A DNA stretch of 5,266 nt from Candidatus Halomonas stercoripullorum (GTDB lineage: Bacteria > Pseudomonadota > Gammaproteobacteria > Pseudomonadales > Halomonadaceae): NCBI GenBank assembly GCA_019114645.1, contig DXFC01000135.1:1-5266 (forward strand), written 5' to 3'. Under the pieces are notes generated by a model that saw only the letters and a program-made list of their open reading frames with translations, ran no database searches and was not told the DNA's origin. Position 1 is the first letter of the stretch. Each line of letters opens with the position of its first letter. The position numbers and the translations under genes are program-made. Positions 4,597 through 5,266 of the stretch are shown piece after piece.

Positions 4597-5266
4597 CTAA
4601 CCAGGCCGCCGTTTCTCCAACCAGTGCTCCAGGCGGTAGAACAAACGCGGGTGATAAATCACCCAGCCACCCACATAGCCAATCAAGCTACCCAGCATGA
4701 TGTCGATCAGCCGCGTCAGGATCAGGCTATTAGTGTCCGCAACGGCCAGAGCTGAGTCGGCGAATATCACCGTCAACGGGGTAATGAAGATGACTGCCAG
4801 CCCATAGTTGCGGGTGACCAGCACTTCGATCAGGAAGCTCAGCACGATGACGAGTACGGCCAGTGTCCAGGTATTGGGCGAAAGCGAGAAGATCGTCCAG
4901 GCCAGCCCCATTCCGATGGCCGTGCCGAAAATACGATGCACATTGCGCTGCCAAACCGCGCGGTAAGTAGCGCCCTGCAAAATCGCCAGGGTCGAGATCG
5001 GCACCCAGTAAGGATTATCCAGCTCGATCAGCAAGGCAAATAGATAACCGCCACTCACGAACAGCGCAATCACGGTAGATTCCAGCATCAGCGCCACAAC
5101 CCGCCGCTCTTCAGGCGCCGGACGTGGCGGCACTTCACGCTTGAGCAGCAGTAGCCGCCACACGCTGTACATCAGCGCCAGCAGACAGGCCCCCATGCAG
5201 CCAAAGAGCAGAATGCCAACCCGCTCTGCGGCGAGCGACAGATCAAAGGGCAGCGTGCGCGACATG
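4597..5266 (-). CDS. FUSC-family inner-membrane protein, C-terminal part
   Basis: The 223 visible codons run off the right edge; the stop is TAG at 4599-4597. The Met at 5265-5263 is probably internal, because FUSC proteins carry an N-terminal membrane half that is missing here. In the visible part one hydrophobic segment (about 12-40) precedes a charged linker, KREVPPRPAPEERR. A second membrane block follows, with segments near 58-82, 85-97, 112-130, 133-170 and 184-207. The motif NPYWVPISTLAILQGATYRAVWQRNVHRIFGTAIG is the hallmark of FUSC-type (aromatic acid exporter/fusaric acid resistance-like) permease domains. A short basic tail (LEKRRPG) ends the protein. The family is linked to export of aromatic acids and other small organic molecules; the substrate here is unknown. 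The next gene on the same strand is yhbW. Confidence 0.85.
   Translation of the reverse strand, partial: MSRTLPFDLSLAAERVGILLFGCMGACLLALMYSVWRLLLLKREVPPRPAPEERRVVALMLESTVIALFVSGGYLFALLIELDNPYWVPISTLAILQGATYRAVWQRNVHRIFGTAIGMGLAWTIFSLSPNTWTLAVLVIVLSFLIEVLVTRNYGLAVIFITPLTVIFADSALAVADTNSLILTRLIDIMLGSLIGYVGGWVIYHPRLFYRLEHWLEKRRPG

Overview
The window reads as a chromosomal segment of a GC-rich gammaproteobacterium. GreB, RsmC, CmoM and YhbW-type proteins all resemble their Escherichia coli counterparts over full length. The composition and protein style suggest a Halomonas-like organism; that is an inference from recall, not a search. Most of the window is housekeeping DNA. The one accessory-looking part is a small toxin-antitoxin pair directly after a tRNA gene.

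Left part (1-873): the 5' end of a minus-strand gene for an exported protein is divergent from greB (325-873), which encodes a transcript-cleavage factor for stalled RNA polymerase. Their shared intergenic region carries a perfect 12-bp palindrome. greB runs tail to tail into rsmC, and the two coding regions overlap by 31 bp. That overlap contains a 7-bp inverted repeat that includes bases of both stop codons.

Middle (843-2862): cmoM (tRNA wobble-uridine methyltransferase) and rsmC (16S rRNA guanine methyltransferase) form a minus-strand pair joined by an ATGA stop/start overlap, so translational coupling is likely. Divergent from cmoM is a complete tRNA-Arg with anticodon CCU, with a consensus TATAAT -10 box and a GC-rich discriminator.

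Right of the tRNA (2863-3520): an AbrB/PrlF-type antitoxin gene and a PemK/MazF-type toxin gene overlap by 14 bp. Two adjacent palindromes and three copies of CACTAG lie around the start of the pair and look like its autoregulatory operator. No clear terminator separates the tRNA from this operon. The position after a tRNA and the plainer, less GC-rich DNA at the antitoxin's start fit acquisition by transfer, but no att repeat or integrase is visible.

Right part (3521-5266): on the minus strand, a partial FUSC-family membrane protein gene is followed 95 bp downstream by a YhbW-type luciferase-like flavin monooxygenase gene, possibly in one transcription unit. The monooxygenase gene converges on the toxin gene with only 15 bp between them. 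I see no CRISPR array, insertion sequence or rRNA, and no clear undescribed multi-gene system. The most worthwhile targets are the toxin-antitoxin locus and its operator, and the greB/rsmC overlap.
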